Assembly (NCBI RefSeq): GCF_002029235.1
Contig: NZ_MZGV01000001.1
Location: 248,001-312,000, forward strand
Length of the DNA stretch: 64,000 nt
Source of the DNA: Clostridium oryzae
GTDB taxonomy: Bacteria; Bacillota; Clostridia; Clostridiales; Clostridiaceae
Direction: 5' to 3'
The position numbers and the translations under genes are program-made. Positions 32,806-42,007 of this stretch are shown here, piece by piece (position 1 is the stretch's first letter; each line of letters starts with the position of its first letter). Below the pieces are notes generated by a model. The model was not told where the DNA came from and made no database searches. It saw nothing but the letters and a program-made list of their open reading frames with translations.

Positions 32806-32997
32806 TTATATTGTGACTTCTAAAATATCACTGCTAAATTGATAAACAACTTCAGCTAAATTTTAAACCGACTGAAAGACTGGTGAAGCTTCAGTATTTC
32901 AGCCAGTTTAAAATTAAACTTACGTACTGTTTATCACAGGTTCGACCCTAGGATCTTTTAGAAGGTAGAATATATTAGAACTTTCGCAATTTATATA
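32785..32997. repeat. Miniature palindromic element (MITE-like), copy 1, interrupted
   Basis: The outer arms (about 32785-32830: AAAGTTCTTATATTGTGACT, TCTAAAATATC; and 32941-32997: TTCGACCCTAGGATC, TTTTAGAAGGTAG, TATTAGAACTTTCGCAA) match the reverse complement of the intact element at 45831-45948. About 100 extra bases sit in the middle and are themselves palindromic. It ends about 36 bases before the LuxR-type gene, so it forms part of that gene's promoter or leader. Confidence 0.75.
32837..32938. repeat. Second palindromic element nested in the first
   Basis: TGATAAACA (32840-32848) and TGTTTATCA (32928-32936) are exact inverted ends. Inner parts also pair (CTAAATTTTAAACCGACTGA with the complement of TCAGCCAGTTTAAAATTAAA). 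The intact outer element at 45831 lacks this sequence, which shows that it is an insertion. Confidence 0.7.
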
Positions 32998-33032
32998 ATA
33001 ATATAAAATATGTTAAGCAAGAAGGTTTTATA

Positions 33033-35513
33033 TTGAGAAAATCAAAAATATTACGAAGAAAGCGTGTAAATGGAATATTATCATCAATTTATGACTATTC
33101 ACTTACGATTGTTGAGGCACCTATTGGATTTGGAAAAACTACAGCTGTTATGGATTTTATTCATTCAGAAAGTAGTCCGTGTTTATTTATTGCATTTTAT
33201 AGAAATTGTGATACATATGAAGAGTTTTGGTGTCAATTTTTAAAGGAAATAAATAAGCTGGATAAGTCTATCGGTATTAAATTGGAAAAGCTTGGCTTTC
33301 CAACAAATGTGTCACAATTAGAAAAAACACTTTTGGCGCTAGATGATATTGATTTTGATAGAAAGACTATTTTAGTGATTGATGATTATCATTTGTGCGA
33401 AAATCGTAATGTCAATGATTTTATTATGCGAATTGCTGCTGAACAATTGGACAACCTTCATATTGTAATTGTTACTAGAAGTACGATTAATATTGATTTT
33501 GTGGAAATGCTTTCAAAAGGGATATGCAATGTTATATCACAACAGCAGTTAAAATTTAATAATGATGAAATACATGATTATTGTAAAATGGTAAACAGTG
33601 ATATTTTGGAAAATGATATTGAGAAGATTAAAAAATATACGGATGGATGGATATCTTTTATGTATATCGTGCTGCGTGGATTAGATCAAGGCATACCGGT
33701 TGGAATAGATAAAAGCATTGATGAATTGATTGAAAGCACTTTGTTTCAGGTATATGATGAGGAGATTCAAACATTTTTGCTTAAGCTTTCAATATTAGAT
33801 ACTTTTTCGGAAAAATTAGCATTATATATAACTGAAAATTTAAAAACTCATGAAATTCTTAAAAAACTTCTTAGAGAAAACGCTTTTGTGTTTTATGATG
33901 AAATAAATAAAACGTATAAAATACATAATGTACTTCTTGATTTTCTAAGAATGAGACAGAATTTTAAAAGCAGCGAAATTCAAAGATTAAATAGACGTTT
34001 GGGTAACTGGTACATGGATAGAAGAGAATTGCTCACTGCTTATTCATATTACTATAAATCTGAGGATTATAATATTATTCTTACACATTTAAATAATCCA
34101 AATAACATCGACAATAATCTTATTGATTTTGATGGGGTTGTTTCAATATTTGAAAACCTGTCTGAGGAAGAGTTATGCAAGTATCCGATAGCGTACCTTC
34201 AGTATATTTTTATGCGAATTTTAAGAGGCAGTAATGAGATTGTTTTGAATTGCATAGAGAAATTAGAAAAATTTCAATACGCATATGAGCATATGGAGAG
34301 TATTGATTTAAAATATAAAAAGCATATTATTGCTGAAATATTAATTATTAAAAAGTTCACTTGCTTTAACCATTTGGACAAAATTTCTGAAACTAGTGAG
34401 CAGGCTCTAAAGCTGCTGAATGGCGAGCAGTCATATATTATGAAGAGAGAAAATGAATTTACCTTTGGTTCACCACAGCTAATTTATATTTATTTCAGAG
34501 AACAGGGAACTTTTAATAAAATATTGCAGCTTGCTAAGCTGAAATTTCCTAATCACGCAAAGCTTTCAAATGGTTGTGGGACAGGTGCTGAGTATTTAGC
34601 ACAGGCTGAATATTCGCTTGAAACAGGTGATTGGGAAATGGCAGAGTTATACAGTACGAAAGCAATCTATAAAGCTAGTACGAAATCTCAATACAGTATA
34701 ATTATTTGTGCAAGGTTTAATCTGATGAGGCTGTATGTACTGCAGAATAAAATAGATCAGGCATTAGCTATGCTGAAACAGCTTGGAGAAAAAGTTATGC
34801 TGCTGAATAATTTTTTAATAAACACTACTTTCGAATTATGCAAAGGTTATTTGTATGCTAACCTTTGTCAGCCAGAAAAAGCACCATATTGGTTGCAGAC
34901 AGGAAATGTGGATGCAGCTGACTTATTTTATCAGGGAGTAGCATTTAATTATATCGTTTATGGAAAAACCATAATGGCAGCTAAAAATTATATAAAGCTT
35001 GAGATTGAGAGTGAAAGCTTTGTTGAGTATTTTTCAATTTATAACAATCAATTAGGATTTATTCATAATGCTATTTTTGATTCTGTAGCTAAATTTAACC
35101 TTTATGGTATGGAGATAGGAAAACCAGTTCTTGAAAGAATTTTAAAGCAAGGACAAGCTGATGATATTATAATGCCATTTGTTGAAGATTATATGTATAT
35201 AGAAAAAATGATAATAGATGTAGTTGCACAGGAAAATCCGAATAATAAATATATCAAGCGTATTATTAAATACGGAAGGCAATATGTCAAGAGTATTAGC
35301 AGTATAAATAGTCATAGGGCAAAACTATCTCCAAGGGAAATAGAGGTTCTTTCACTTGTAGCAGAAGGACTGAATAGAGGTGAGATTGCATCACGACTTG
35401 TTTTGTCACAAAGCACAGTGAAGAAGCATTTACAGAATATATATAGCAAACTAGATGCAAATGGGAAAATAGAAGCTATAAGAATAGCACGAAAGTATGA
35501 TTTATTAAAATAA
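33033..35513 (+). CDS. MalT-like ATP-dependent LuxR-family regulator
   Basis: An 826-residue signal-transduction ATPase. The N-terminal STAND-type nucleotide domain has Walker A EAPIGFGKTT (residues 28-37) and Walker B KTILVIDDYH (111-120). A winged-helix region and TPR-like helical repeats follow (about 350-720). Residues 760-826 form a LuxR helix-turn-helix (LSPREIEVLSLVAEGLNRGE, LSQSTVKKHLQNIYSKLDA). This is the MalT/LAL design in which an inducer triggers ATP-dependent assembly and promoter activation. The start is TTG with GAAGG upstream. A surface protein gene follows in the same direction after 99 bases and may be its target. Confidence 0.85.
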   Translation: MRKSKILRRKRVNGILSSIYDYSLTIVEAPIGFGKTTAVMDFIHSESSPCLFIAFYRNCDTYEEFWCQFLKEINKLDKSIGIKLEKLGFPTNVSQLEKTLLALDDIDFDRKTILVIDDYHLCENRNVNDFIMRIAAEQLDNLHIVIVTRSTINIDFVEMLSKGICNVISQQQLKFNNDEIHDYCKMVNSDILENDIEKIKKYTDGWISFMYIVLRGLDQGIPVGIDKSIDELIESTLFQVYDEEIQTFLLKLSILDTFSEKLALYITENLKTHEILKKLLRENAFVFYDEINKTYKIHNVLLDFLRMRQNFKSSEIQRLNRRLGNWYMDRRELLTAYSYYYKSEDYNIILTHLNNPNNIDNNLIDFDGVVSIFENLSEEELCKYPIAYLQYIFMRILRGSNEIVLNCIEKLEKFQYAYEHMESIDLKYKKHIIAEILIIKKFTCFNHLDKISETSEQALKLLNGEQSYIMKRENEFTFGSPQLIYIYFREQGTFNKILQLAKLKFPNHAKLSNGCGTGAEYLAQAEYSLETGDWEMAELYSTKAIYKASTKSQYSIIICARFNLMRLYVLQNKIDQALAMLKQLGEKVMLLNNFLINTTFELCKGYLYANLCQPEKAPYWLQTGNVDAADLFYQGVAFNYIVYGKTIMAAKNYIKLEIESESFVEYFSIYNNQLGFIHNAIFDSVAKFNLYGMEIGKPVLERILKQGQADDIIMPFVEDYMYIEKMIIDVVAQENPNNKYIKRIIKYGRQYVKSISSINSHRAKLSPREIEVLSLVAEGLNRGEIASRLVLSQSTVKKHLQNIYSKLDANGKIEAIRIARKYDLLK

Positions 35514-35514
35514 G

Positions 35515-35532
35515 ATACTCCATATGGAGTAT
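35515..35532. promoter_or_regulatory. 18-bp perfect palindrome
   Basis: ATACTCCATATGGAGTAT directly behind the LuxR-type stop and about 80 bases before the surface protein start. It could be an operator for the surface protein gene. Confidence 0.4.
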
Positions 35533-35612
35533 GTACACAAAAAAGACTGCTTGTTATAATGATTTGTAAAAGATTTATTCTTGGCAAATATGTAATAAAA
35601 AGGTGGTCACCT

Positions 35613-37526
35613 ATGAGAAATATTAAAAAACGTTTTAATATAGTAGTTGTTGTGTTTTTTACAATATTTACAGTGCTAAATGGAATTTCACCTAAGGCTG
35701 CTGTTAATAATAAAGCAGCAAAACGGGATATTCATATTGCAATCAGCTGCGTCTTAACGGCAGAACAAGAAGTAAAAACATCTGATTTTAATACAAGTAC
35801 TGCTCTTAAGCAGTATAATAATGCTGTGAAATCAGTAAAAAAGATAAAGAAATATGGGAAAAAGTATCATGCTGTTTATAAAAGTTTGAATAAAAGACTG
35901 AACAATGTGAAATTAAGAATAGAAGAAAAAATACAGAAAGATAAGGAGAACAGTGGACCAGTAGCAGTTTTGGAGACAACTAATATTTCGAAAAGCGGTT
36001 CGGTAGTTTCAAAGGTTGATTTCAAGAAGGATTTGTACATAAAAGCAGATGATGTTACTTTGAATAATGTAGAAGTGGAAGGTACTATATTTATTGATCC
36101 TGGCAAAAACGGAACAGTAGTTTTAAATAATGTATCTGCAGGAGATATAAAAATTTTATCAGGTGGAGAAAATGGAATCCATTTGAACGGAACATCAGCA
36201 GGAACGCTTGAAATATGTACGGATCAGGAAGCAACAGAGGGAAGTGCTACTTTAAGAATCACTGCTGATGTGAATACATCGATTGGACATACTACAGTAA
36301 CCTCCAATGCTATCATTGATTCAACAGGACGTATTGGAACGATTGAAGTGAATGAGGGGGCAAATAGAGTACCTCCAGTTGTAACTTTAATAGGTACATT
36401 CACAGATACAGTTATCGTTAATACAAGTGCAACTATAGCGACTGACAATGGAGATAATGCTCAGACTACTCAGGTGGCATGTTTAAAAATCGCAGCAAAT
36501 CAAAATGACGTTGTTAATGTATCTGGTAAAATAGATGAGATACAGATAACAGGTTTTTCTGATTTGACAATTGGAGATGGAGCCGTGATTGGAGCAATAA
36601 GTGCTTCAGTTCCAATTACAGTAAAAGTTGCTCAGACTGCAGTGATTTCTCAGATTGTAGATGGATTAACAGATGGATTTTATTATGATTCAACGATTGA
36701 TTTTATAATTCCATCTGCACCAAGTGACAACAACTATAATCCGCCACCTGCATCTCAAGCAGTTTCAGCGGTTGCATTAAATAAAGCCTCTGATAATTTA
36801 ATTGTAGGAGATACAGATACTCTGACAGCAACTGTAAGTCCGGCTGCTGCAACAAATAAGAATGTATCATGGAGTTCAAGTGATACGAGTATTGTCAATG
36901 TAGATGCTGCTGGAAAAATAACTGCTGTGGGAGCAGGAACAGCAAAAATAACCTGTACAACAGCAGATGGCGGTAAGACAGCCTGCTGCAGTATAACGGT
37001 AAATGATCCTGTTCCAGTAACTTCAGTATCTCTAGATAAAACTTTTGATGCACTTGTGTGTACAGCAAATTTTAAGGAAACAGATACTCTTAAAGCAACA
37101 ATTAGCCCCAGCAATGCAACAGATCAAAAAGTATTGTGGAGTTCAAGTAATCCAAATATAATCAGTGTTGATAACAATGGTAAAGTGACAGCTGTAAGTG
37201 GAGGAAATGCGAAAATAACCTGTACAACAGAAGATGGTGTTAAAACGGCATCCTGTATAGTTACTGCAACAAAATCTGGAGGAGTTATAAACGTATCTAA
37301 GGGTACTACATATAATCTCGAAGAAAATCTTGATATGGGAAATCTGATACGTCAAAAATTGATATGGGAAGTAGTTTCATATCCAAATTTTGTGAGCGTA
37401 ACTCAGGATGGTAAAATAACAGCAGGAAACGTAGAGGGAGCTACACAAATAAATTGTTATTATGAGGATGATACAAGAAGTCCTAAAACTCCAATTTTCA
37501 TTTATTTAATACAAGTAACAGACTAA
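35613..37526 (+). CDS. Secreted surface protein with two bacterial Ig-like (BIG2) domains
   Basis: A 637-residue exported protein. The start at 35613 gives a signal peptide (MRNIKKRFNIVVVVFFTIFT); AAAGGTGG precedes it, while the longer frame from 35559 would bury it. Residues 30-110 are helical and basic. The middle (about 110-360) is a beta-solenoid-like series (DDVTLNNVEVEGTIFIDPG, GTVVLNNVSAGDIKIL). Two BIG2 domains follow (VTLxxx...WSSSDTSIVNVDAAGK and LWSSSNPNIISVDNNGK), then a third weaker Ig-like fold. No LPxTG or SLH anchor is seen, so attachment is unknown. It probably binds cell wall or host/plant surfaces. Confidence 0.8.
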   Translation: MRNIKKRFNIVVVVFFTIFTVLNGISPKAAVNNKAAKRDIHIAISCVLTAEQEVKTSDFNTSTALKQYNNAVKSVKKIKKYGKKYHAVYKSLNKRLNNVKLRIEEKIQKDKENSGPVAVLETTNISKSGSVVSKVDFKKDLYIKADDVTLNNVEVEGTIFIDPGKNGTVVLNNVSAGDIKILSGGENGIHLNGTSAGTLEICTDQEATEGSATLRITADVNTSIGHTTVTSNAIIDSTGRIGTIEVNEGANRVPPVVTLIGTFTDTVIVNTSATIATDNGDNAQTTQVACLKIAANQNDVVNVSGKIDEIQITGFSDLTIGDGAVIGAISASVPITVKVAQTAVISQIVDGLTDGFYYDSTIDFIIPSAPSDNNYNPPPASQAVSAVALNKASDNLIVGDTDTLTATVSPAAATNKNVSWSSSDTSIVNVDAAGKITAVGAGTAKITCTTADGGKTACCSITVNDPVPVTSVSLDKTFDALVCTANFKETDTLKATISPSNATDQKVLWSSSNPNIISVDNNGKVTAVSGGNAKITCTTEDGVKTASCIVTATKSGGVINVSKGTTYNLEENLDMGNLIRQKLIWEVVSYPNFVSVTQDGKITAGNVEGATQINCYYEDDTRSPKTPIFIYLIQVTD

Positions 37527-37553
37527 GCATTAATATAGATTTTGTAATATAGT

Positions 37554-37586
37554 AACGGCCAATCTAACGAATGGCCGTTAATTTTT
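37554..37586 (+). terminator. Rho-independent terminator
   Basis: AACGGCCA (37554-37561) and TGGCCGTT (37572-37579) form the stem, followed by AATTTTTT. It ends the surface protein transcript and directly abuts repeat copy B. Confidence 0.85.
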
Positions 37587-37650
37587 TAGTCTCTAGGAAT
37601 TTATGCTTTTTGCCAATTATTGATAGCTTTTGGATAATGTTAAGATATAC
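37582..37650. repeat. Dispersed ~65-bp repeat, copy B
   Basis: TTTTTTAGTCTCTAGGAATT followed by TATGCTTTTTGCCAATTATTG, ATAGCTTTTGGATAATG and TTAAGATATAC. It starts inside the T-tract of the preceding terminator, as copies C and D also do. Confidence 0.75.
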
Positions 37651-37736
37651 TTTCTTTGTCTTAATCAGTTAAGATTTATTCGTAAAGAAATATCATTTCT
37701 GCTATACTGGGGGTAACAGGAACAGGAGGGAGTCAT

Positions 37737-38666
37737 ATGCCAGATCAGAAGTGTCAGGAAGAGTACCTACGAAGAATTCATAAAGTGCAGGATTACATAG
37801 AGTATCATTTAGGGCAGTCCCTGTCTATCGAGGAACTTTCCAATGCCGCGGGGTTTTCTAAATATCATTTCAGCCGTATTTTTCAGGGAATGTTACATGA
37901 GCCATTAGCCCATTATGTGAATCGGATTCGAATGGAGAGGGCACTGTTTCTGCTGGCACATCGAGCAGACAAAAATATGACGGACATTGCCTATGAACTT
38001 GGGCTTTCAGATTCAGCTGTATTTTCCCGGGCCTTTAAGAATTACTATGGTGTCAGTCCAAGAGAATATCGGAAGGAATATAGCAAGAATTGCAAAGATT
38101 CTTTTTTATTGTCTGAGTACAATAAGAACACAGCAAAGAAAGAATGGGCAGGCAATCCGTTTCCTGTTACCGCGCAGATTACCATTGTAAAACTAGAGGA
38201 GAAACAGGTTGCTTATGTGAGACATACAGGTACCTATGAGACCTTAGCAAAAGAGTACGGGGGTCTGATGCAGACGCTATTTGCTTATGCAAAGAAGCAG
38301 CATCTTCTTGTAGAGGGTCAGAACTGGCCGCTTGCCATATATCATGACAATCCGGAATTCGGAGAGGAGAGCCAGTTCCGTACAAGCCTCTGTCTGACGG
38401 TGCCGGAGGATATCCCAGTTCAGGAAGACGGAATCCTTGGAAGGATGAAGTTAGAAGGCGGTTTGTATGCAGTGGGACATTTTCGTATTCAGCAGGAACA
38501 GTATAGCGATATTTGGAATTATATGTATCAGAAGTGGCTTACGGACAGTGGTTATGTTCCGAGAAACTCCTACCCATTTGAAGTGTATCGCAACAATCCA
38601 CATGCCAATGAGAGTCATATCCATGAGGTGGATATCTACGTTCCTATTGAGCCCATTCATTTCTAA
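37737..38666 (+). CDS. AraC-family regulator with GyrI-like ligand domain
   Basis: A 309-residue regulator. Residues 10-110 hold two AraC helix-turn-helix motifs (LSIEELSNAAGFSKYHFSRI, MTDIAYELGLSDSAVFSRAF, YYGVSPREYRK). Residues 145-305 are a GyrI-like effector domain (EEKQVAYVRHTGTYETLAKE, FEVYRNNPHANESHIHEVDI). This architecture (Rob/BmrR-like pocket) usually senses drugs. AGGAGGG precedes the ATG. The UvrA-like gene follows after 30 bases, so the regulator is the first gene of a three-gene operon. Confidence 0.9.
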   Translation: MPDQKCQEEYLRRIHKVQDYIEYHLGQSLSIEELSNAAGFSKYHFSRIFQGMLHEPLAHYVNRIRMERALFLLAHRADKNMTDIAYELGLSDSAVFSRAFKNYYGVSPREYRKEYSKNCKDSFLLSEYNKNTAKKEWAGNPFPVTAQITIVKLEEKQVAYVRHTGTYETLAKEYGGLMQTLFAYAKKQHLLVEGQNWPLAIYHDNPEFGEESQFRTSLCLTVPEDIPVQEDGILGRMKLEGGLYAVGHFRIQQEQYSDIWNYMYQKWLTDSGYVPRNSYPFEVYRNNPHANESHIHEVDIYVPIEPIHF

Positions 38667-38696
38667 CATGCTGCAAATCGATTCAGAGGTGAGCAT

Positions 38697-40985
38697 ATGG
38701 AAGAAATCAAGATTAAAGGAGCACGAATCCACAATCTGAAAAATATCAATCTAACAATTCCCAAACATCAACTGGTGGTCATTACTGGTATTAGTGGCTC
38801 CGGTAAATCCAGTCTTGCATTTGATATTCTGTTTGAAGAAGGTAAGAACCAGTATCTACGGTCTATTGGCATTCTGGCAGGGCTTGATAATGAGGACCGA
38901 TTCGATATGATGGAAGGCATTGGCCCAACGGTGGCGGTGCGTCAAAATACTATAAGGCAGAGCAACCCACGTTCTACAGTTGGTACAAAGACTGGAATTC
39001 TAAATCAGCTAGCTCTCATTTTTACCAGTGATGGAAAAACCTTAGATGAGCATAGAACACATCTCTCCCCAAGTTACTTTCTTTATACAACGGCTGAAGG
39101 CACCTGTATTAGCTGTCAGGGTAGAGGTTCTTATTATGATATCAATCTAGAACAGCTAATTCCAGATAACACAACAACTCTTTTAGAAGTCTATGAGGGT
39201 CTTAAGGTAACCACTGGTTTCTTACGGATTCTAAAGAAGAAATACTGTATGTATTTTGATATCCCATTCTGGCAGCTTCCAGAAGATATTCAAGACGAAG
39301 TGGTTTATGGAACATACCAAAATGGGAAACAAAGCTACTGTCTGGAGCGGATACTAAGAAATGCTTATGAAAAAGGTGAGGATGTTGAGGAAGTCTATGT
39401 GAAGACCATCTGTCCAGACTGTCATGGTGAAAGGGTCAGTGATGATGCAAGAGAAGTCTTTTTTTATGGAAAACGGATTGGTGAACTGGGACAGATGACA
39501 CTTACAGGTCTCCTTGATTATCTGGATGGAATACCTGAGGAAGAACTTTCTCAGTTTAGTAAGAATGTATTGAAAAATGTGAGGCAGAAATTAAAGCAGC
39601 TGATCCAGTTTCGCTTGGGACATCTGACTCTTTACCGTGAGATGTCATCCTTAAGTGGTGGCGAGGTACAGCGCATCTTTCTCCATCTCCATCTAGAGTC
39701 AAGACTGGATTCCTTGATTTATATCTTTGATGAACCCATGGCAGGATTGCATCCGTTTGAGAAGCAAAGCATGATTGAAGCGGTAAAGAAATTAAGAGAC
39801 CTTGGCAATACAGTGATCGTGGTGGAGCATGATAAGGAGATGATTAGTCAGGCTGATCATATAATAGAGATTGGTCCGAAAGCAGGTGTAGAAGGTGGAA
39901 CAGTGGTCTATCAGGGTGATTATGCGGGTTATGTGAAAGCAGATACGCTGCTTAGTCAATATCTTTCAGGTAAATGTACTATGCCAGAACGTGAGGGCAG
40001 AACAGATACATTTCATAAGGAAGATTGTCTAATACTGAAACATGCCAATACCAATTATTTAAAGGACGTTACAGTAGCATTTCCACTTCATGTTATGGTT
40101 GGGATTGCAGGATTATCAGGGAGTGGCAAGAGTTCTTTGATAGAGGACACTTTATTGAAACGTCTTGTAAGTAACCAGAAATATGGACATGCAACTGGTA
40201 TTTCTGGTGTAGAAAGGATATGCAGCTTCACCAAGATATCACAGGAACCCATTGGAAAAAGTGCCACTTCTACACCTGCCTCTTATATAGGAATCTGGGA
40301 TAAAATCCGTGAGCTTTTTTCAAAACAACCAGAAGCAAAAATAAGAAACATGGATGCTGGATATTTTTCGTTTCATTCAAAAGGAGCATGTCCGGACTGC
40401 GGAGGCAGTGGCTATGAAAGAATCTTTCTGACCTCAGATTTTTCTGTCGATAAGCTCTGTCCAACGTGTCATGGCAAGCGGTTTCAGGAAGAAAGTCTTT
40501 TGGTAGCATATAACGGAAAAACAATTACTGATGTGTTAGAGATGAGTATTGCCCAAGCTGTTTTCTTTTTTGCAGATCAAATCAGCATTGTAAAACCGCT
40601 GCGTATCTTAGAGCAGATGGGCATGGGGTATTTAACACTTGGTCAGCCAACTTCTTCATTAAGTGGCGGTGAGGCACAGAGAGTCAAGCTTGCCAAAGAA
40701 CTGGGGAAGCAGCGAGGTGGCAATATGCTTTATGTGCTGGATGAACCAACAACCGGACTTAGCCTGTATGATACGGCATTATTATTAAAGCTATTAGATC
40801 AGCTGGTTGCTGGTGGTAATTCGGTGATTGTTATTGAACACAATGTAGAGGTTTTAAAAAGCTGTGATTATATCATTGAACTTGGCCCGGAAGGTGGGGA
40901 CAAGGGCGGTGAGATTATTGCCAAAGGAACACTAGGACAGCTGAGAGATAATCCGAATTCCAAGACAGGGAGGTATCTTATATGA
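38697..40985 (+). CDS. UvrA-like (UvrA2-type) tandem ATPase
   Basis: A 762-residue protein of the UvrA family, shorter than housekeeping UvrA (about 940). It has two ABC cassettes: Walker A GISGSGKSS (31-39) with signature SLSGGEVQRIFL, and Walker A GLSGSGKSS (472-480) with signature SLSGGEAQRVKLAK. Cysteine modules CISCQGRG/CPDCHGER and CPDCGGSGYE/CPTCHGKR correspond to the zinc sites. The missing ~180 residues fit loss of the UvrB-binding and other insert domains, as in UvrA2 proteins linked to resistance against DNA-binding antibiotics. It ends overlapping the serine hydrolase start by 4 bases. Role in drug protection is inferred from the AraC-GyrI neighbour. Confidence 0.88.
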   Translation: MEEIKIKGARIHNLKNINLTIPKHQLVVITGISGSGKSSLAFDILFEEGKNQYLRSIGILAGLDNEDRFDMMEGIGPTVAVRQNTIRQSNPRSTVGTKTGILNQLALIFTSDGKTLDEHRTHLSPSYFLYTTAEGTCISCQGRGSYYDINLEQLIPDNTTTLLEVYEGLKVTTGFLRILKKKYCMYFDIPFWQLPEDIQDEVVYGTYQNGKQSYCLERILRNAYEKGEDVEEVYVKTICPDCHGERVSDDAREVFFYGKRIGELGQMTLTGLLDYLDGIPEEELSQFSKNVLKNVRQKLKQLIQFRLGHLTLYREMSSLSGGEVQRIFLHLHLESRLDSLIYIFDEPMAGLHPFEKQSMIEAVKKLRDLGNTVIVVEHDKEMISQADHIIEIGPKAGVEGGTVVYQGDYAGYVKADTLLSQYLSGKCTMPEREGRTDTFHKEDCLILKHANTNYLKDVTVAFPLHVMVGIAGLSGSGKSSLIEDTLLKRLVSNQKYGHATGISGVERICSFTKISQEPIGKSATSTPASYIGIWDKIRELFSKQPEAKIRNMDAGYFSFHSKGACPDCGGSGYERIFLTSDFSVDKLCPTCHGKRFQEESLLVAYNGKTITDVLEMSIAQAVFFFADQISIVKPLRILEQMGMGYLTLGQPTSSLSGGEAQRVKLAKELGKQRGGNMLYVLDEPTTGLSLYDTALLLKLLDQLVAGGNSVIVIEHNVEVLKSCDYIIELGPEGGDKGGEIIAKGTLGQLRDNPNSKTGRYLI

Positions 40986-41962
40986 TGTTAAAAACAAAGA
41001 TGGAAAAGATAATAAATAGCAGCTATAGCAATATTGGGGCAATATTAGTACTGAAAAATGGTAAAACACTATATGAAAACTATTTTAACGAATGTACTGT
41101 TACTAGCACTTTCCATGTTTTTTCAGTTACAAAAAGTATTATTTCTATATTGCTTGGTATTGCCATTGATAAAGGATATGTCAAAAGTATCAACCAGAAA
41201 GTATTAGATTTTTTCCCTGATTATGCAGTTAAAAGAGGAGAAAAAACGATACAGAAAGTTACACTTAAGGATATGCTAACAATGACAGCTCCGTATAAAT
41301 ATAAGTCAGAACCCTACACAGAATATTTTGCAAGCGATAACTGGGTAAATAGTGCGCTTGATTTACTAGGAGGCAATGGAAAAATAGGAGAATTTAGATA
41401 CACTCCTGTTATAGGACCAGATATTTTGTCTGGTATTCTTGTAAAAACAACTGGACAATCCGTGCTTGATTTTGCAACAGAATATTTATTCTCACTATTG
41501 GGCATTAATGTTGAAGGTAATGTGGTTTTTCATAATAAGGAAGAACAGCTTACCTGGTATAAAGAGAAAAATGTCAGAGGCTGGGTTGCTGACAGGGCTG
41601 GAGTAAATACAGCAGGCTGGGGGCTTAATCTGACTCCTGCGGCTATGGCAAAGATAGGTCAATTATACTTAGATGAAGGAGTATGGAAGGGTGAACAAAT
41701 TATTTCGTCTGATTGGATAAATGAGAGTACAAAGGAACACAGCAGATGTAACCAGTGGAAGCTGTCGTATGGCTATCTGTGGTGGATTATTGATGAGAAA
41801 GAACATGCTTATGCAGCTATGGGAGATGGCGGGAATGTGATCTATGTCAATACAAAGAAAAAAATAGTAGTTGCTATTGCTTCTTTTTTTATGCCGCATG
41901 CTAAGGATAGATTAAAGCTTATTAAAGAGTATATTGAACCAATGTTTGAGAATTGTGTATAG
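40982..41962 (+). CDS. Serine hydrolase of the beta-lactamase/esterase (class C-like) family
   Basis: A 326-residue protein of the beta-lactamase-related family. SVTK (Ser48-Lys51) is the catalytic SxxK motif. The later segments (WGLNLTPAAMAKIGQLYLDE, YGYLWWIID, AYAAMGDGGNVIYV) are typical of EstB/penicillin-binding-like hydrolases. No signal peptide, so it should act in the cytosol, which argues against wall-directed beta-lactam defence. Translation is coupled to the UvrA-like gene by an ATGA overlap. Substrate unknown; drug ester or amide cleavage is one possibility. Confidence 0.8.
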   Translation: MMLKTKMEKIINSSYSNIGAILVLKNGKTLYENYFNECTVTSTFHVFSVTKSIISILLGIAIDKGYVKSINQKVLDFFPDYAVKRGEKTIQKVTLKDMLTMTAPYKYKSEPYTEYFASDNWVNSALDLLGGNGKIGEFRYTPVIGPDILSGILVKTTGQSVLDFATEYLFSLLGINVEGNVVFHNKEEQLTWYKEKNVRGWVADRAGVNTAGWGLNLTPAAMAKIGQLYLDEGVWKGEQIISSDWINESTKEHSRCNQWKLSYGYLWWIIDEKEHAYAAMGDGGNVIYVNTKKKIVVAIASFFMPHAKDRLKLIKEYIEPMFENCV

Positions 41963-42007
41963 TGAATCCGAATTTTATCCGAGAGATTATGAGAATACTA
42001 ATTAATC

